Part shown: piece by piece, positions 38,048 through 50,592 of the stretch
How positions within the stretch are numbered: the first letter of the stretch is position 1
Layout: every line of letters begins with the position of its first letter
From: Cephalopachus bancanus
Taxonomy: Eukaryota > Chordata > Mammalia > Primates > Tarsiidae
DNA: 64,000 nt
Direction: 5' to 3'
Assembly: GCA_027257055.1 (NCBI GenBank)
Contig: JAPVLO010000054.1
Span: 2,914,001 to 2,978,000 of the forward strand
The notes under the pieces: model-generated
Told to the model about the DNA's origin: nothing
The model's database searches: none
Seen by the model: the letters and a program-made list of their open reading frames with translations, nothing else
Position numbers and translations under genes: made by a program

Positions 38048-38627
38048 TTTTACCACAAAGGGGAACCACCGAAGAACTAAGATTTATTTTTAAAAACTGT
38101 ATATTTATTCTTACATGTTTAAACTTTAGTCGCCTTCAAAGTACTCTCCATTTGATGCAATATACCTATCGAGATGCTCTTCCACTGCTCAAAACAGTTT
38201 TTGAACTCATTAATTGTGATGCCTTTTAGTGCTTCTGCCATTTTTTTGTTTGTTTGCTTCACCTCCTCCACATCAACAAAATGTTTCCCTTTGAGGACAT
38301 TTTTCCCCTGGCGGGGGTGGAACAAGAAAAGTCACTCATGGCAAGATCAGGTAATAGCGAGGGAGGGGCAAGAGAGTCATGTCATTTTTGGTAAAAGTGC
38401 TGAACACTCAGTACAGTGCACTCATACATCACTCACAATGAACTGGGAAAATGCATTGAGAGAATCTCCAAAATCACTAAAGCCAAACAAAACCTCTCAC
38501 AACAACACTAGCTGGTAACTGATGTTGATGGGTTCCTGGAACACTCACCTAGCAGGAGAAGCCTGTAGTACAAGGGGCTCACCCTCCTAAAAAATAATTC
38601 CATTTTTGGAGGGGTTTTCTCCTCTTA
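38048..38627 (-). mobile_element. mariner-like DNA transposon remnant
   Basis: The minus strand encodes the C-terminal part of a mariner-family transposase in broken frames. An HTALSVQHF-TKN-like stretch near 38390-38425 is followed by PDLAMSDF at about 38325-38350, carrying the third catalytic Asp. After a frameshift comes GKNVLKGKHFVDVEEVKQ and then ITINEFKNCFEQWK (38119-38325). A further frame break follows before the usual GEYFEGD-like terminus. Both ends are placed by where the host L1 text stops and resumes; terminal repeats are not clear. It is far from intact and the N-terminal DNA-binding half is missing. Confidence 0.8.
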
Positions 38628-39276
38628 TTTAAGGAGCTGCCAAATTGTTTATCCAAGTGGCTGTACCATTTTACATTATTACCAGTAGCAATTTATGAGT
38701 GTTTCAGTTTCACTCATTGTCAGCAAGTCCCCAACACTTGGTATCATCTCCCTTTTTTTATTGTAGATATTCTGGTAGCCATCTTTAGCTTTTAGTAGTT
38801 GAATTATGATGTATCTATGTGTGGAGATCTTTGTGTCTATTCTACTTGGAGTTCTTGAGATTCTTGGATATGTAAGTTAAAATTATTTTATTAAGTTTAT
38901 GAAATTCGTAACTATTTAGTGCAAATATTTCTCTGCCCCTCTTTCTCTCTTCTTTCTTTCTGAGACTCCTGTTAGGTGTATATTGGTATGTCTGATGGTG
39001 TACTAAAGACTTTTGAGACTATATTCATTTTTCTTTAATATGCTTTTCTTCTTTCTGTTCTGCAGGATGGATAATTCCTATTGTTCTATTGTCAAGTTTG
39101 CTGAGTCTTCCTTCCATCTTGAATCTGCTATTGAACTGCTCTAGGGAATACTTCATTTAAGTAGTTACGCTCTTCAAACACAGAATTCCCATTTGTTTCT
39201 TTTGATAATTTCTATGTATTTATTGTTATTCCTTATTTGATGAATCATTGTTGTTATACTTATCTTTAATTATTTA
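38628..39276 (-). mobile_element. Old L1 (L1M-type), antisense, part 2
   Basis: AAGGAGCTGCCAAATTGTTT, GGCTGTACCATTTTACATTA and CCCCAACACTTGGTATCATC continue the reverse L1 exactly where part 1 stops. The segment after about 38800 (CTTGGAGTTCTTGAGATTCT ... TCTGTTCTGCAGGATGGATA) is compatible with further L1-related sequence, with lower certainty. Confidence 0.65.
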
Positions 39277-39292
39277 AACATGATTTCCTTTT

Positions 39293-39655
39293 TTAAATCT
39301 TTTATTTTAAATATGTGGGATACAATTCAGGGTATAAAAATGTTCATTATACAGATACCCTTGTTGATGAGGTGTGTCCTCCCTTCCCTAGCAGTTTCCC
39401 ACTACTGCCAATCCTGTCTCCACCCTCCCCTGGCAGTTTCCTACTACTGCTGATCCCTTTCTTATTGTATTACAATACTTGTTGAAGGTCCACTTATGAG
39501 TGAGAACATGTGATACTTGCTTCTTTGTTTTTGTGATAGATCACTCAGTACTATAGCCTCTAAGTCCATCCAGGTTGCTCTGAAGTTCACAATTTTGTAT
39601 TTTATGGCCACATAATATTCCATTGTGTATATGTACCTTTTTTTTAATCCAGTCC
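39293..39655 (-). mobile_element. Younger L1 3' end inserted in old L1, antisense
   Basis: It carries the same tail as other L1 copies here (GGGATACAATTCAGGGTATA) and the GATAGATCACTCAGTACTAT block. Imperfect target-site copies AAACATGATTTCC (39277) and AAGCATGATTTCT (39656) flank it. A roughly 55 bp stretch similar to CTCCCTAGCAGTTTCCCACTACTGC is duplicated inside it (about 39380-39460). Confidence 0.8.
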
Positions 39656-39757
39656 AAGCATGATTTCTTTTAATTCTTTGAACATAATTATAATAGCGGA
39701 TTTAAAGTTGTCTGCAAAGTCTAACATCTAGAACCATTAAAGTCAGTTCCTATTAAC

Positions 39758-41298
39758 TTTTTTTTTTTTTTTTTAAGATTCAGGGTTATATATGTATATT
39801 CATTACATGGATATATTGGGTAATGGTGGGGATCGGGTCTCATATGGTGCATTCCCCAGATAGTGAACATTGTGCCCCATAGGTAGTTTCTGAACCCTAA
39901 CCCCCATTCCTCTCCCTTCCTTACTGGTGTCCCCAGTGTCTATTATATCCATCTTTGTGACCATTTAGCTCCCACATATGAGTGTGATCATGCAATGTTT
40001 GCTTTCTGTTTCTGTGTCAGTTTACTTAGGATGATGATCTCAAGCTCCATCCATTTTGCTGCAAAGGACATGATTTCATTCTTTATTATGGCTGTGTAGT
40101 TATTCCATGGTGTACATATACCACATTTTCATTATCCTCTGATTGGTTGATGGACATTTAGGCTGATTCTACATCTTTGCAAGTGTGAACTGTGCTGCGA
40201 TGAACATGTGGGTGCAGGTGGCTTTTTATTTTTATATGACAACCTCTGTTCCTTAGAGTAAATACCTAGAAGTGGGATTGCTATATCAAATCATAGATCA
40301 ACTTTTAGTTCTTTGAGGTTGTATGAATTTACATTCCCACCAACTGTGTATAAAGTGTTCCCTTTTCTCCTCATTCATACATCTATTGCTTTTTAATTTT
40401 TTAATAATTGCCATACTGACTAGCGTAAGGTGATATCTCATTGTGGTTTTAATTTGTATTTCCCTGATGATGAGCAATGTTGAGCATTTTTTCATGTTTG
40501 TTGGCAATTTGTATATCTTCTTTTGAGAGATGTCTATTCATGTCATTTGCCCACTTTTTTCTTCCTGATTTGTTTGAGTTATTTGTAGATTCTGGATATT
40601 AGTCCTTTGTAAGATGTATAGTTTATGAATATTTTCTCCCACTCTGTGGGTTGCCTGTCTGCTCTGTTGATTATTTCTTTTGCTGTGCAGAATCTTTTTA
40701 GTTGAATTAAGTCCCACTTATTTATTTTTGTTTTAGTTGCATTTGCTTTTTGGGGTTTTAGCCATAATTCCTTTGCCTAGACCAATGTCCAGAAGAGTTT
40801 TTCCTAGATTTTCTTCTAGAATTTTTGTGGCTTGAGATCTGATGTTCAAGTCTTTAATTCATCTTGAGTTAATTTTTGTTTATGAGGAGAGATAGGGATC
40901 AAGCTTCATTTTTCTTCACATAGCTATCCAATTTCCCAGCACCATTCGTTGAATAGGGTGTCTTTTCCCCAATGTATGTTTTTGTCTGCTTTGTCAAATA
41001 CCAGTTGATTGTAGGTATTTGGGTTTACTTCTGGATTCTCCATTCTGTTCCATTGGTTCATGTATCTGCTCTTATACCAGTACATGCTGTTTTCATTACC
41101 ACAACCTTGTACTGCAATTAGAAGTCAGATAATGTGATACCTCCAGCTCTGTTCTTTTTGCTTAGGATTCCTTTGGCTAGACTGGCTTTTTAAAAAAATC
41201 CATATGAATTTTAGAATTGTTTTTTCTAATTCTGTGAAAAATAGCATTGGTCGATTGATTGGAATTGCATTGAATCTATAGACTACTTTGGGTAATAT
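39758..41298 (-). mobile_element. L1, 5' truncated, 1.5 kb, antisense, with TSD
   Basis: Read on the minus strand it ends in a long A tail and carries L1 ORF2 C-terminal text, e.g. CSTLLIIREIQIKTTMRYH and MAIIKKLKSNRC near 40298-40507, a counterpart of the terminal ORF2 region. The 17 bp target-site duplication AGTCAGTTCCTATTAAC is exact at 39741-39757 and 41299-41315. ORF2 is broken by stops; no reverse transcriptase domain remains intact. Confidence 0.93.
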
Positions 41299-41315
41299 AG
41301 TCAGTTCCTATTAAC

Positions 41316-41468
41316 CATTTATTCTTAGTATGGGCCACACCATCCTGTTTCTTTACATGTTCCACAATTTTTATTTAATAATAAATGGACACTTTAAGTA
41401 GTATAGTATGGCAAATTTGAATTCTAATTTTTCCATTAGCATATTCACTTTAATGTTTTATTGTTGTT
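41316..41468. other. Host sequence between L1 and Alu
   Basis: It continues the sequence left of the 39758 insertion and may be part of the same old repeat. No gene. Confidence 0.4.
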
Positions 41469-41483
41469 GGTAGTGATTTCTTT

Positions 41484-41777
41484 TTTTTTTTTTTTTTTTT
41501 TTTGAGTTGGAGTCTCACTCTGTCACCCAGATTAGAGTGCAGTGGCCGCTCCCAGCCACCGCAGCCTCAACCTGCTGGGCTCTGGCGATCCTTCCGCCTC
41601 AGCCTTCCAAGTGGCCAGAATTACAGGCAAGCGCTACCACGCCCGATTGATTTTTTGATTTATTGTAGAGATGAGGTCTTGCTGCCCAGGCGGGTCTCGA
41701 ACCCGCGGGCTCAGGCAATTCACTCACCTCAGCCTCCCAAAGGCTCGGGATTATAGGCTGAGCCACCGAGCCCAGCT
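41484..41777 (-). repeat. Alu dimer, reverse, near consensus
   Basis: Long T tail, GAGTTGGAGTCTCACTCTGT start, CGGGTCTCGAACCCGCGGGC B-box region and GAGCCACCGAGCCCAGC end. GGTAGTGATTTCTTT is duplicated exactly at 41469-41483 and 41778-41792. Confidence 0.96.
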
Positions 41778-41792
41778 GGTAGTGATTTCTTT

Positions 41793-42634
41793 AGCAGTAT
41801 TTTTGGATTAATTCTGTGCATTTTGTCTGCCTTGAGAGTTTATGTATTTCTGCTCAGTTTTATAAATTTTATTTTTAAATTGGTCTGCTAATGAATACTG
41901 CTGTGTTGAACAGCCTAAAACTCAACCAATGATTGGTCAGAGGTTATACTAAAACATGTTGTGCCAATAAGCCCTTGCTGTTCCCAGAGGATCTGTGTGT
42001 GGGTTGGGGAACACATTCAAAGTTCTGGCAGCTTAAACCTGCCCCAATTTTACTTTACACTGGGCCCTCTTGTGTTCTGCATTGGTACATGGTATCATGT
42101 TCATTGAGGATGTGTGGATAACTTGAATATGTATATATTGCAAACTTGAATATGTATATAGACTTTAAGACCTATAGAGATATTTGAACCTGTATTAAGA
42201 CACACATTGGCTGTCTTAATCACTCCCTGTTAATTTTTTGGTCAATCTGCCATCCTACTGCTTGTCCCAAACAAGACCATGATGTCAGGCTAGCTGAAGT
42301 GTCGGCCTTTCCTGCTGGTGTGTCACCCAGATTACTATTGTTTCTGATAATGCCCAGGAGTATATGGTTGTTCCACTCTATACTCAAAATCAAATCACCT
42401 TTCTCTAGCAACTTACTCTAGGTATCACAGTATGCCCTGCCCTGGTAGAGTTACTATATTAAGGTACCTGGAAGTAATGAAAGCAAACCTAGGAAAAAGT
42501 GCTACAGACTTCTACTGTTCTTACCCAGGGTTCATTAGCCTTTCTTAATAAATGTGTCTCAAATTGTTGTATGCCTCTGGCCAATTTACACACTCCTGAA
42601 ATGGTTGTTTTTTCAAATATTTAGAGTTTTTATA

Positions 42635-42694
<60 letters not shown>

Positions 42695-43359
42695 AGAGGG
42701 CTTGCCAAGCTCCTCCCTTCTGGAAATCCCTATATCTCTTTTTCATAGCTTCATCAGGAATTAGTGAAGCCATAAATAATATTAAAATGTACCTTTCCAA
42801 GAAGTTAGACTTTTTTTGCAGAAGAAGGAGGAACCAAACCTGATAATAAGAGTTAAAGAACTCTTTGGAGCTTTCTGACATTGCCAGGATTAGAGATATT
42901 CCTAAATTGTCTCAGTTAGTAGAATTTGCTGCAAGTTTTCCAAAAAGTGAGAAACAAGGGCATTAATTTTTGCAGTTGCACAACAAGGATACATGGGAAA
43001 AAGAAAATCATTCAGGTGCAATAAGAATTCTAGTACTCACAAAGCAGATAACTCAACATCAATTTTAGAAATCATCCTTTCAAAGTCTTTCACTGCCCTC
43101 TTCTTCCATGCATGTGCCCTTAGTGTCTCTCTGTCTCTGCTTTTACTGTGCTCTGTCCACCAACTAATGGGACTTTACTAACATTTGTTCTACTACATGG
43201 ATTTCATTAACTCGTGACTTTCACTGACTCATGGCATCTTTGCTATGCTATTTTTTTTTTTTATGTCTCTCTAATTCTTTCCCACATGGTGTGTATGACA
43301 TTCCTGTGTTCCACATCCAAACTCCTCAGGGAAAAGGATCCAATCGAGTCTTATAGTAT
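41793..43359. other. Intron with a TG microsatellite
   Basis: Besides the (TG)28 run I see only a short direct repeat, ACTTGAATATGTATATA, at about 42121 and 42145. Nothing gene-like. Confidence 0.45.
42637..42692. repeat. (TG)28 microsatellite, pure
   Basis: 56 bp of uninterrupted TG. An uninterrupted array of this length is expected to be highly length-variable and can adopt Z-DNA. Confidence 0.97.
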
Positions 43360-43510
43360 AGCACTCATCAAAATTTAATGTGCACATTAATCTCCTGAGG
43401 ATCTTGGTAAAATGAAGATTTTGATTTGGAAGTTCTAGGGTGGAGCTGGATGGAACTTCTTCTGGGTGACAGTAGTGTTGCTGGCACACAGATCACACTT
43501 TCACTAGCAA
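43360..43510. mobile_element. hAT-Charlie MITE relic
   Basis: TTAATGTGCACATTAATCTCC, TGAGGATCTTGGTAAAATGA, AGATTTTGATTTGGAAGTTC and CACAGATCACACTTTCACTA match the same old hAT MITE as 28950-29099. Confidence 0.65.
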
Positions 43511-44696
43511 GGCTGTCATCAGCATCTAGAAGAGGATGCAGCTCTTGCAACAAGGTGCCCTACAGACCACAGATCAGTCTTTAGCTGGTGGCTCTTGCAT
43601 CACAGGTTAATTCCCTTATCAATCAGTTGTAGTCCGAGCCACAGGCTTATGTAGACAGACTCTACACCGTCTGTCTAATACAAATACTTCTGTGGGGTTT
43701 TTTTTGTGTGATTAAATAGTTCATTTTTATCTTTGCCAATCAAGGTAAAAAACTCACTTGGAACTCTACAAATATGAAAAGGACTGATGGACAGGTCTCC
43801 ACAATTCCAAAATTTCCCCCGCAAAAGACTCAGTGTCAGTTTTTGCTCGCATGGTGCCCTATAGCTATAAATTTGCTTCTTTCTCTCTCAATCTGTTGCC
43901 TACCCCCCTTTCTCGCCCTCCCTCTCCTTTCCACTCTGTCTGTCTCTTTCTCTCTCTCCCCTCTGTTTTCTCTTTGTTTTTACTTTGCAGCTGAATTTCT
44001 GATGAAAACAATTATAAATATTCAAATTAACTTTTTCTTAGAAAGACTAGCTGTGGGGGAAAAATAACAACATTGCTCTGAAATTCACAGGACCTGAATA
44101 TGCAGGAAATAGAAACATAGAAGCAAATATTCTAAGTGAGGTTTGAAAATATTCATCAACCAAGTAAACAAACCAACCTGGAGATGAGGCAGGACAGGAA
44201 GAAATGGAAGGTAAGACTAACAAAGGTAAAGACAAAAATATTAAGAAAAAGGAAGTCGCATGGCAGACATCTTTCTAGCCCTCTTTACTTCCCAACCTGT
44301 TTTCTGTGAATTCATCTTGCACACATTACATGCATTTTTATACCTGTTTGGAAGGAGAATATATGAAAACAAAGGAAAATCTTCCCAACAACAGAAGATG
44401 ACATGGATGGTAATTAAAGATCAGATCTCTCTACTTTTAGGCTAATTAGAGTATCTTGTATACTATTTAGTACCTACTCATTTAAATGATGTCTAACTCT
44501 TTCTCTAGCAATTTATTTATTTATATGTCCATCACCATAGTTTGTAATGTCCTTTTATGTCTTAATAGCTTATGGATAGTCAATGATGGGCCAAACATTG
44601 AACCATTGCATACAGAAAGGACTTGTACCTAGTGCCGAGTGTAGGTTGTCCATTTATAAAACAAAAAGTCTTTACAAGATGCTCCCCAAGGTTCCT
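43511..44696. other. Unique intron with a pyrimidine-rich tract
   Basis: 43875-43985 on the plus strand is strongly C/T-rich (TTTCTCGCCCTCCCTCTCC ... CTCTCTCTCCCCTC). No gene or clear repeat. Confidence 0.45.
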
Positions 44697-44711
44697 TCCC
44701 CATTACATTTA

Positions 44712-44993
44712 TTATTATTATTTTTTTTTTGAGTTGGAGTCTCACTCTGTCACCCGCCCCCGGCCACTGCAATCTCAACCTGCTGGGCTCCAGCAATCCT
44801 TCTCCCTAGACCTCCCAAGTAGCTGGAACTAAAGGCGCGCACTACCTACCACACCTGGCTCATTTTTTTGATTTATTGTAGAGATGAGGTCTCGCCAAGT
44901 TGCCCAGGCAGGTCTTGAACCCGCGGGCTCAGGCAAGACACTCACCTCAGCCTCCCAAAGCACGGGATTGCAGGCTGAGCCACCAAGCCCGGC
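44712..44993 (-). repeat. Alu dimer, reverse, with internal loss
   Basis: GAGTTGGAGTCTCACTCTGT then directly CACCCGCCCCCGGCC, so part of the right arm is missing. It ends GAGCCACCAAGCCCGGC. The target copies CCCCATTACATTTA / TCCCATTACATTTA are at about 44698 and 44995. Confidence 0.93.
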
Positions 44994-45008
44994 TTCCCAT
45001 TACATTTA

Positions 45009-48000
45009 AAATGCGAGTTTATCCTGGTGGTTAAGGAAAATTGAGAATTAATCTATTGAGTTGCCATGAGAAGACACATCCAGCTAAAGCGTCAATTTCT
45101 GCTGCCATATGACTACAAGACAGACACAAATGAGAAGCATTTCCTGTAAACTTCAAAGCCAGAAACATACATCTGGTGTATGTCCCATGATCGGCAGGTA
45201 TAAGGCTGGCATGTTTTTTTTGGGAATCCAGAAAACATTTGCAACCATGCTGGGTTTGGCAGAAGCTAAAGCTAGCCAAGGCCTGGTTTTGATCATTTGC
45301 AGCTGCTTCCCAGTCTGTTGTCATCCTACCAGACTCTAATGAACCCCAAACCAGGCCTGCCTGCTGTGGCCTCTGAAAGGGGTAGAGACAGCAACTCCTC
45401 TATGAAATCAACCTTCTAGTTAGTGAGTGAGAATATTGTTGCTGGAGTGCTCCTGTCAACTAAAACAACTAAAGAAAACCTCTTCCACCATGTCAACTGT
45501 CCTGATTACAATACAACATTGATCTCATTTGGACAAATGCAATGATACGAGGTAGCAGAGCTACACTTTTTAATGGACAATGTTGGTTACAAGAAAGAAA
45601 TAAAAAACACTGATTACAGGGTTATATACAAGTTTTCTTCACAACTGGGACAATTTAATTAAGTGCAAGCTATTAGGGCAATGATTGAAAACATTAATAG
45701 ATTGGTTTTTGAATATTCCCTAAGAGATTACTACAAAAAACAAAGTAAAATAACACTTAACTTCTAGAATATGATCATGAATTTGATATAGAGTTCTGGA
45801 AGTTAAACAAAGAAAATCAAATCTATGATATAATTGTTCCTAAATCTCAAATAATATAGTATTTAACACAACACCTGACATATACCAGATGCCAGGAAAA
45901 ATGTTTGATGAATTAAATGAGGGAAGGAAGGAAAGGAGGAAGGAAGGGTATTCTGTTCAAAATTTTTAAAAAGTAAGTACAATATTAAAGAGTCAGCCAA
46001 GAAAATCATTTAAAAATTAATATCCATATTCTTTGTGGTAATATGGGATCAAATTGTCAGAGAACAAAGCAGCAGGGGAAAATCTCTCTGAGGTATTAGG
46101 AGAGAAAATTAATTCTTGACTTCACAAGAAGGATCCATTTGCTACTGTGATTAGTCTAATGCATCAAAAAAAACAAGCAATATTGTGTCATCATAAAGCA
46201 CCCTTGAAATCTAAACACATTAAAATAGGTCTATTTGGAGAGACATGTGGGTTTTTAATCACTTTTCAATGGCAATAGGGTCTTATTAGGATCTGTTAAG
46301 CTCTTTCACGGTTTTTCTTATTTAATTTTTTTTTTAGAAGATGACAAGCAGTGCCCGTGTAGCAATATGTTGTAAACATAATCTCCTGGATCTAATGAAT
46401 GTTGCTTTCCAAAGCAGTCTTGCCAGAAGACAGTTAGTTTTAGGCAACAATAGAAATCATTTCAACATAGGCACTTATCAAAATTATAATACCACAGCTG
46501 CCTCTACTTTTTAAAAAGGCTAATAAATTCCTGAAAGAAATTTTCTTTCAAATTGCTTCTTGAGAAAATATTTTTAAAGCACAGTATTTGATAGATCTAT
46601 AATTGGTAAATAAGATAAAAATAATAAACTATGTGTAGAAAAAGACAATATGCACATACATTCACATATGTATGTATATAAATAAAATGAATGACACTCT
46701 AGAATGGTCAAAAGAGAACTGAACTCAACTCTGGTTTGGATATAGCTATGTGACCTCTGGAAGAGAGTTTGCTTCAGACTCTTTGATGCTGAAATAAAGA
46801 AGGGGCAGACTATGTTTTATCTAAGATATTTTCCAACAATAAAATGGCATGGTCTCAAATATCTGCAATTTGATATTTCAATTTAGGTACTATAATGGTA
46901 CCAAAGGCAACAGAAGAATCTTAGTAATATTTTTGGAAAGCATGCTTCTCAGGACAAAAGCAGCATGGGAATATAAAAGATGACACAGCTCCAAGTATAG
47001 CAAACATAATATGGTAGTATAATTTAATATGATGATTGTAGTTCAATTTATGCTCTATTTTTACTCTGAGTGGAACTACTGTCAATTTATTTCTAGAATC
47101 TGCTTTTGGCCAACATATTGTAAATCAAAAATAATTACAGAATATTAAATATTCCAGTGACCTCTGTGAACTGTATCCTAAAATATTCTTGTCCTTCCAG
47201 AGAAATTCTCAGAAGGGTTGGAGTAACACTGTTATAGTCATTATAATATAGATATCTTGTTATTTGTATTAGTCACTGGTAATTGTTATTCATATTCAGA
47301 AAACCATTTATTGAGATTGTTAAAAGGAACATTTTCTCAAAAATTAAAGAATACATTCAGCCCTTTGAATTACTTAAGTAGAGGAGACTGGGAGTCTTCA
47401 TGGTGAACAGAAGGTTTTGTGGGAAGAAATCTGGAGATAAAAATGATCAGAATGAACCAAAAATAGGGAAAAGGAGACAGATTAAATGCCTATTTTGGGA
47501 AAAGATAAGAACAAGGAAGACAAAGAGAGACAAAGAAAGCAAATATCTCTTGTTCAACATTATTAGAAAGATGATAGGTTGTTGTCCTTATTTTAAATAG
47601 GCAATTGCAAAAGGAAAAATAAAATGTATATTTTCAATTTAAAACTCTGAAGTTATTAAGAGACAGAGATTGCATAATTACTGCAGCCCAGCCTAGAGAA
47701 TCAGACACACCAAGTATGCTGATCAACCTGCTGTAACTTTGGGGAAAAAAAATCTCTTCATGTGGGGAAAAGCAAGATATCATACACTTCATCAACAAGA
47801 GAAATACAACTTTGCTTGAATAAAGGTTTGAATCGTTATTCTTTCTTCCATGTGACTGATCCCTGGTTTACCCACTCTTCAAGCCAATACTGCCTAGCTT
47901 GTACATGTAAGGAACCCATGCATGGCGTTTTTAGTTAGCTTCTAAAATCACTTTTCAGAAAAAACAAAAACAAACAAAAAATTGTTTCAATAGAGATCAA

Positions 48001-48099
48001 CAGAGATTATTTGTATATTTTCTTTTTAAAAAATTATTCACTATCCAATCATCATCCACCAAACCGGAAGCAGTGTCTGAATAATTCCTTCAAAATTCT
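45009..48099. other. Mostly unique intron
   Basis: It includes a likely MIR/L2 tail at 45855-45925, a GGAA-rich run at 45920-45950 and a MIR-like core at 46728-46835. No gene recognised. Complementary frames at 45031-45339 have no recognisable product. Confidence 0.45.
46728..46835 (+). repeat. MIR fragment
   Basis: CAACTCTGGTTTGGATATAG, CTATGTGACCTCTGGAAGAG and GCTTCAGACTCTTTGATGCT follow the MIR core. Confidence 0.5.
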
Positions 48100-48152
48100 A
48101 GGCTAGCTCAGTTTTGATCAAAGATAAAGACGATCGTGACATTATGTTACTT

Positions 48153-48167
48153 CCACTAGATGGCAGC
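48153..48167 (+). promoter_or_regulatory. CTCF-like binding motif, perfect core
   Basis: CCACTAGATGGCAGC fits the CTCF core CCASYAGRKGGCRSY at all 15 positions, forward on the plus strand. Occupancy cannot be told from sequence. Confidence 0.6.
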
Positions 48168-48699
48168 AGCAGGCACGCCTGTGGCCCTGTGAACTGCCAG
48201 GTCACTAGGGGTTTTAAAAAAAGAAAAAATTTGAAAAGAAGGGCAAGGAAATTTCAGCAGCAGTATCTCAGACAGATGCCTGGAAATGTACAAGATTCAG
48301 AATGAACCAGGACAGAAACAAGGGACCTAAAACAGAAAACAATCACTGGAACTTGTGTTGTCGAGGCTGCTGAAGTTGGAACTGACAGGGTGTGAAGAGT
48401 CCCCCAAGTCTGCCCAAACTCATTCTGCCCATCTTGGCCCAGCTGCCTGGAGGCTGTGCATACGCAGGTGGATTTCTCTGGAGGCCGAAGGGTAGAGTGA
48501 ATGCGGCTGGCATGTGAATATCAACGCCGGCACAACTTTTCTCCCCCTGTGCTACCTGTCCTGCTGTGTGTTTAGGACCCATCCTAGCTGTGGCATCCAA
48601 CAGACTCCCCTTCCTTACAGAAATCTCACAGAGCAATACTTTCCTAAGTACAGAGACCAAATGATCTCTTATCCAAACCCGAAGACTTTGTGAGTGAAA

Positions 48700-48724
48700 C
48701 TAGCACGATGAATAATCGTGCTAG
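48700..48724. other. Perfect 10 bp inverted repeat, 5 nt loop
   Basis: Arms CTAGCACGAT (48700-48709) and ATCGTGCTAG (48715-48724) around GAATA. Each arm has a CpG, rare in this window outside Alus. It is not followed by a T run that would suggest a terminator. Confidence 0.85.
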
Positions 48725-48944
48725 AGCATCAGGCACGCTCCGGGCTGCTTTGGCAAGTGGAGATATGTGTCCAACCAGTTCCTAAATTGCTTTCATGATA
48801 ACTTTTTCAGGTCTCAGAGCACTGGCACGTAGATGAACTGAATTTGCCTTTTTATTTCCTCTTCTCCATTCAAGAGAACCTGACATAAAGTAAGCAAATA
48901 CTCAGCAAGAGTGCATGGAACTCTTTGAAAATGCTGTCTTAGCA

Positions 48945-49085
48945 TCTTCAAAGGACGTTTTGTCCAATCTCCACACTGTGATTTTACAGATGAAGAAAAC
49001 TAAGATTCAGAGAGAGGTTAGTGACTTGTTCAATATCAGTATAGCAGTCAGTGGCAGAACCAGGCCAACTCCTGACTCCTACACA
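48945..49085 (-). repeat. MIR, antisense
   Basis: GATTTTACAGATGAAGAAAA, GATTCAGAGAGAGGTTAGTG, ACTTGTTCAATATCAG and TCAGTGGCAGAACCAGGCCA follow the reverse MIR closely. Confidence 0.8.
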
Positions 49086-49215
49086 AGTGTTTTTTTTTTT
49101 TTTCTTTTTCATATCGGTGTTTCCATAGGGATTCTAAACTAGTGGACAACACAACCTGAGCTAGTATTCCACACCTTTGCCCTGTATGAGTCAAGGACTT
49201 AAAGGAAGAAAAAGA

Positions 49216-49504
49216 GTCGGGCTCGGTGGCTCAGCCTGTAATCCCGCGCCTTTGGGAGGCTGAGGTGAGTGAATTGCCTGAGCTCGCGGGGTTCGAGACC
49301 AGCCTGGGCAGCGAGAACTCATCTCTACAATAAATCAAAAAATCAACCGGGCGTGGTAGCGCATGCCTGTAATTCCAGCTACTTGGAAGGCTGAGGCAGA
49401 AGGATCACCCGGAGCCCAACAGGTCGAGGCTGCGGTGGCCGGGAGCGGCCACTGAACTTCAGTTTGGGCGACAGAGTGAGACTCCAACTCAAAAAAAAAA
49501 AAAA
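49216..49504 (+). repeat. Alu dimer, forward
   Basis: TCGGGCTCGGTGGCTCAGCC start, GACTCCAACTCAAAAA end. AAAGGAAGAAAAAGA is duplicated exactly at 49201-49215 and 49505-49519. Confidence 0.95.
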
Positions 49505-49519
49505 AAAGGAAGAAAAAGA

Positions 49520-50592
<1,073 letters not shown>

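Larger units (their letters stand above)
48100..48760. other. Less AT-rich segment, candidate regulatory element
   Basis: This stretch is visibly richer in G/C than its surroundings. It contains a perfect CTCF-type core (48153-48167) and a perfect hairpin (48700-48724), and it lacks a recognisable repeat. A 105-codon minus-strand frame (48343-48660) reflects the composition and shows no known product. The regulatory role is an inference. Confidence 0.35.

Noticed and set aside
42554..42881. Frames rich in CVCV and HTHT.
   Set aside because: Translations of the (TG)28 array.
48343..48660. 105-codon minus-strand frame in the G/C-richer island.
   Set aside because: No recognisable product. Longer frames are expected in such composition.
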